Shown here in pieces: positions 5,122 through 5,201 of a DNA stretch of 5,201 nucleotides; position 1 is the stretch's first letter, and each line of letters starts with the position of its first letter. Source of the stretch: Planctomycetia bacterium (GTDB lineage Bacteria; Planctomycetota; Planctomycetia; Pirellulales; UBA1268); assembly GCA_009919445.1 (NCBI GenBank), contig RGBY01000179.1:1-5201 (forward strand), read 5' to 3'. The notes beneath the pieces were generated by a model. That model had not been told where the DNA came from, searched no databases, and worked only from the letters and a program-made list of their open reading frames with translations. The translations under genes were made by a program, and so were the position numbers.

Positions 5122-5201
5122 ATGGCTCGTTCAAGACTCTTCCACGGCCGCACCGGCTTTACCCTGATCGAACTGCTCGTCGTCATCGCCATCATCGGCG
5201 T
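5122..5201 (+). CDS. Prepilin-type N-terminal domain protein, probably DUF1559 family (runs off right edge)
   Basis: Only the first 26 codons are present. They read MARSRLFHGRTG, then FTLIELLVVIAIIG. This is a class III (type IV prepilin) signal: a basic leader, a prepilin peptidase site between G12 and F13, glutamate at +5 of the mature protein (E17), and a hydrophobic helix that anchors the protein before assembly. Known family members are inner-membrane pseudopilins of pili or type II secretion. Planctomycetes carry many copies joined to a DUF1559 domain, and this leader closely resembles those, so DUF1559 is the best guess. The C-terminal domain is outside the window, so a true major pilin or a GspG/GspH-like pseudopilin cannot be excluded. 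Confidence 0.85.
   Translation, partial: MARSRLFHGRTGFTLIELLVVIAIIG

Overview
The window looks like chromosomal DNA of a planctomycete, probably Pirellula-like, though the lineage is an inference. Three things suggest this. A bacterial (5-formylfuran-3-yl)methyl phosphate synthase homologue (MfnB, methanofuran/C1 pathway) is present. A prepilin-type leader with FTLIELLVVIAIIG, typical of the large DUF1559 families of planctomycetes, starts at the right edge. The DNA is GC-rich with tightly overlapping genes. I see no phage, transposon, tRNA, rRNA or CRISPR signal.

Layout. Positions 1-1906 hold a leftward pair: a CitMHS/NhaD-like ion transporter (564 aa, with a histidine-rich segment near its N-terminus), followed by the start of an RNase D-like 3'-5' exonuclease that runs off the left edge. 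The two genes share an ATGA overlap. Positions 1907-2032 are a divergent intergenic region. Positions 2033-3713 hold a rightward three-gene cluster: an unrecognised two-helix membrane protein, MfnB, and a small polyhydroxyalkanoic-acid-system family protein. These are joined by an ATGA overlap and then a TTGA overlap. Positions 3703-4710 hold a leftward gene for an exported protein with three modules that look like the short N-terminal domains of secretins/TonB receptors. Its 3' end overlaps the previous gene tail to tail by 11 bp. Positions 4711-5121 are the only long non-coding stretch. It carries a perfect 8-bp GC stem with a GNRA-type loop, a short direct repeat, candidate promoter elements and a strong ribosome binding site for the last, truncated gene, a pseudopilin-like protein (5122 to the right edge).

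How the parts fit. All three same-strand junctions are 4-bp stop/start overlaps, so translation is probably coupled within each cluster. The central cluster makes one enzyme of the furan branch of methanofuran biosynthesis, consistent with a tetrahydromethanopterin/methanofuran-linked C1 oxidation route. Its two partners have no established link to that pathway, which makes them the most interesting context in the window. The rest looks like ordinary chromosomal housekeeping or envelope genes, and I found no clear new defence or mobile system.
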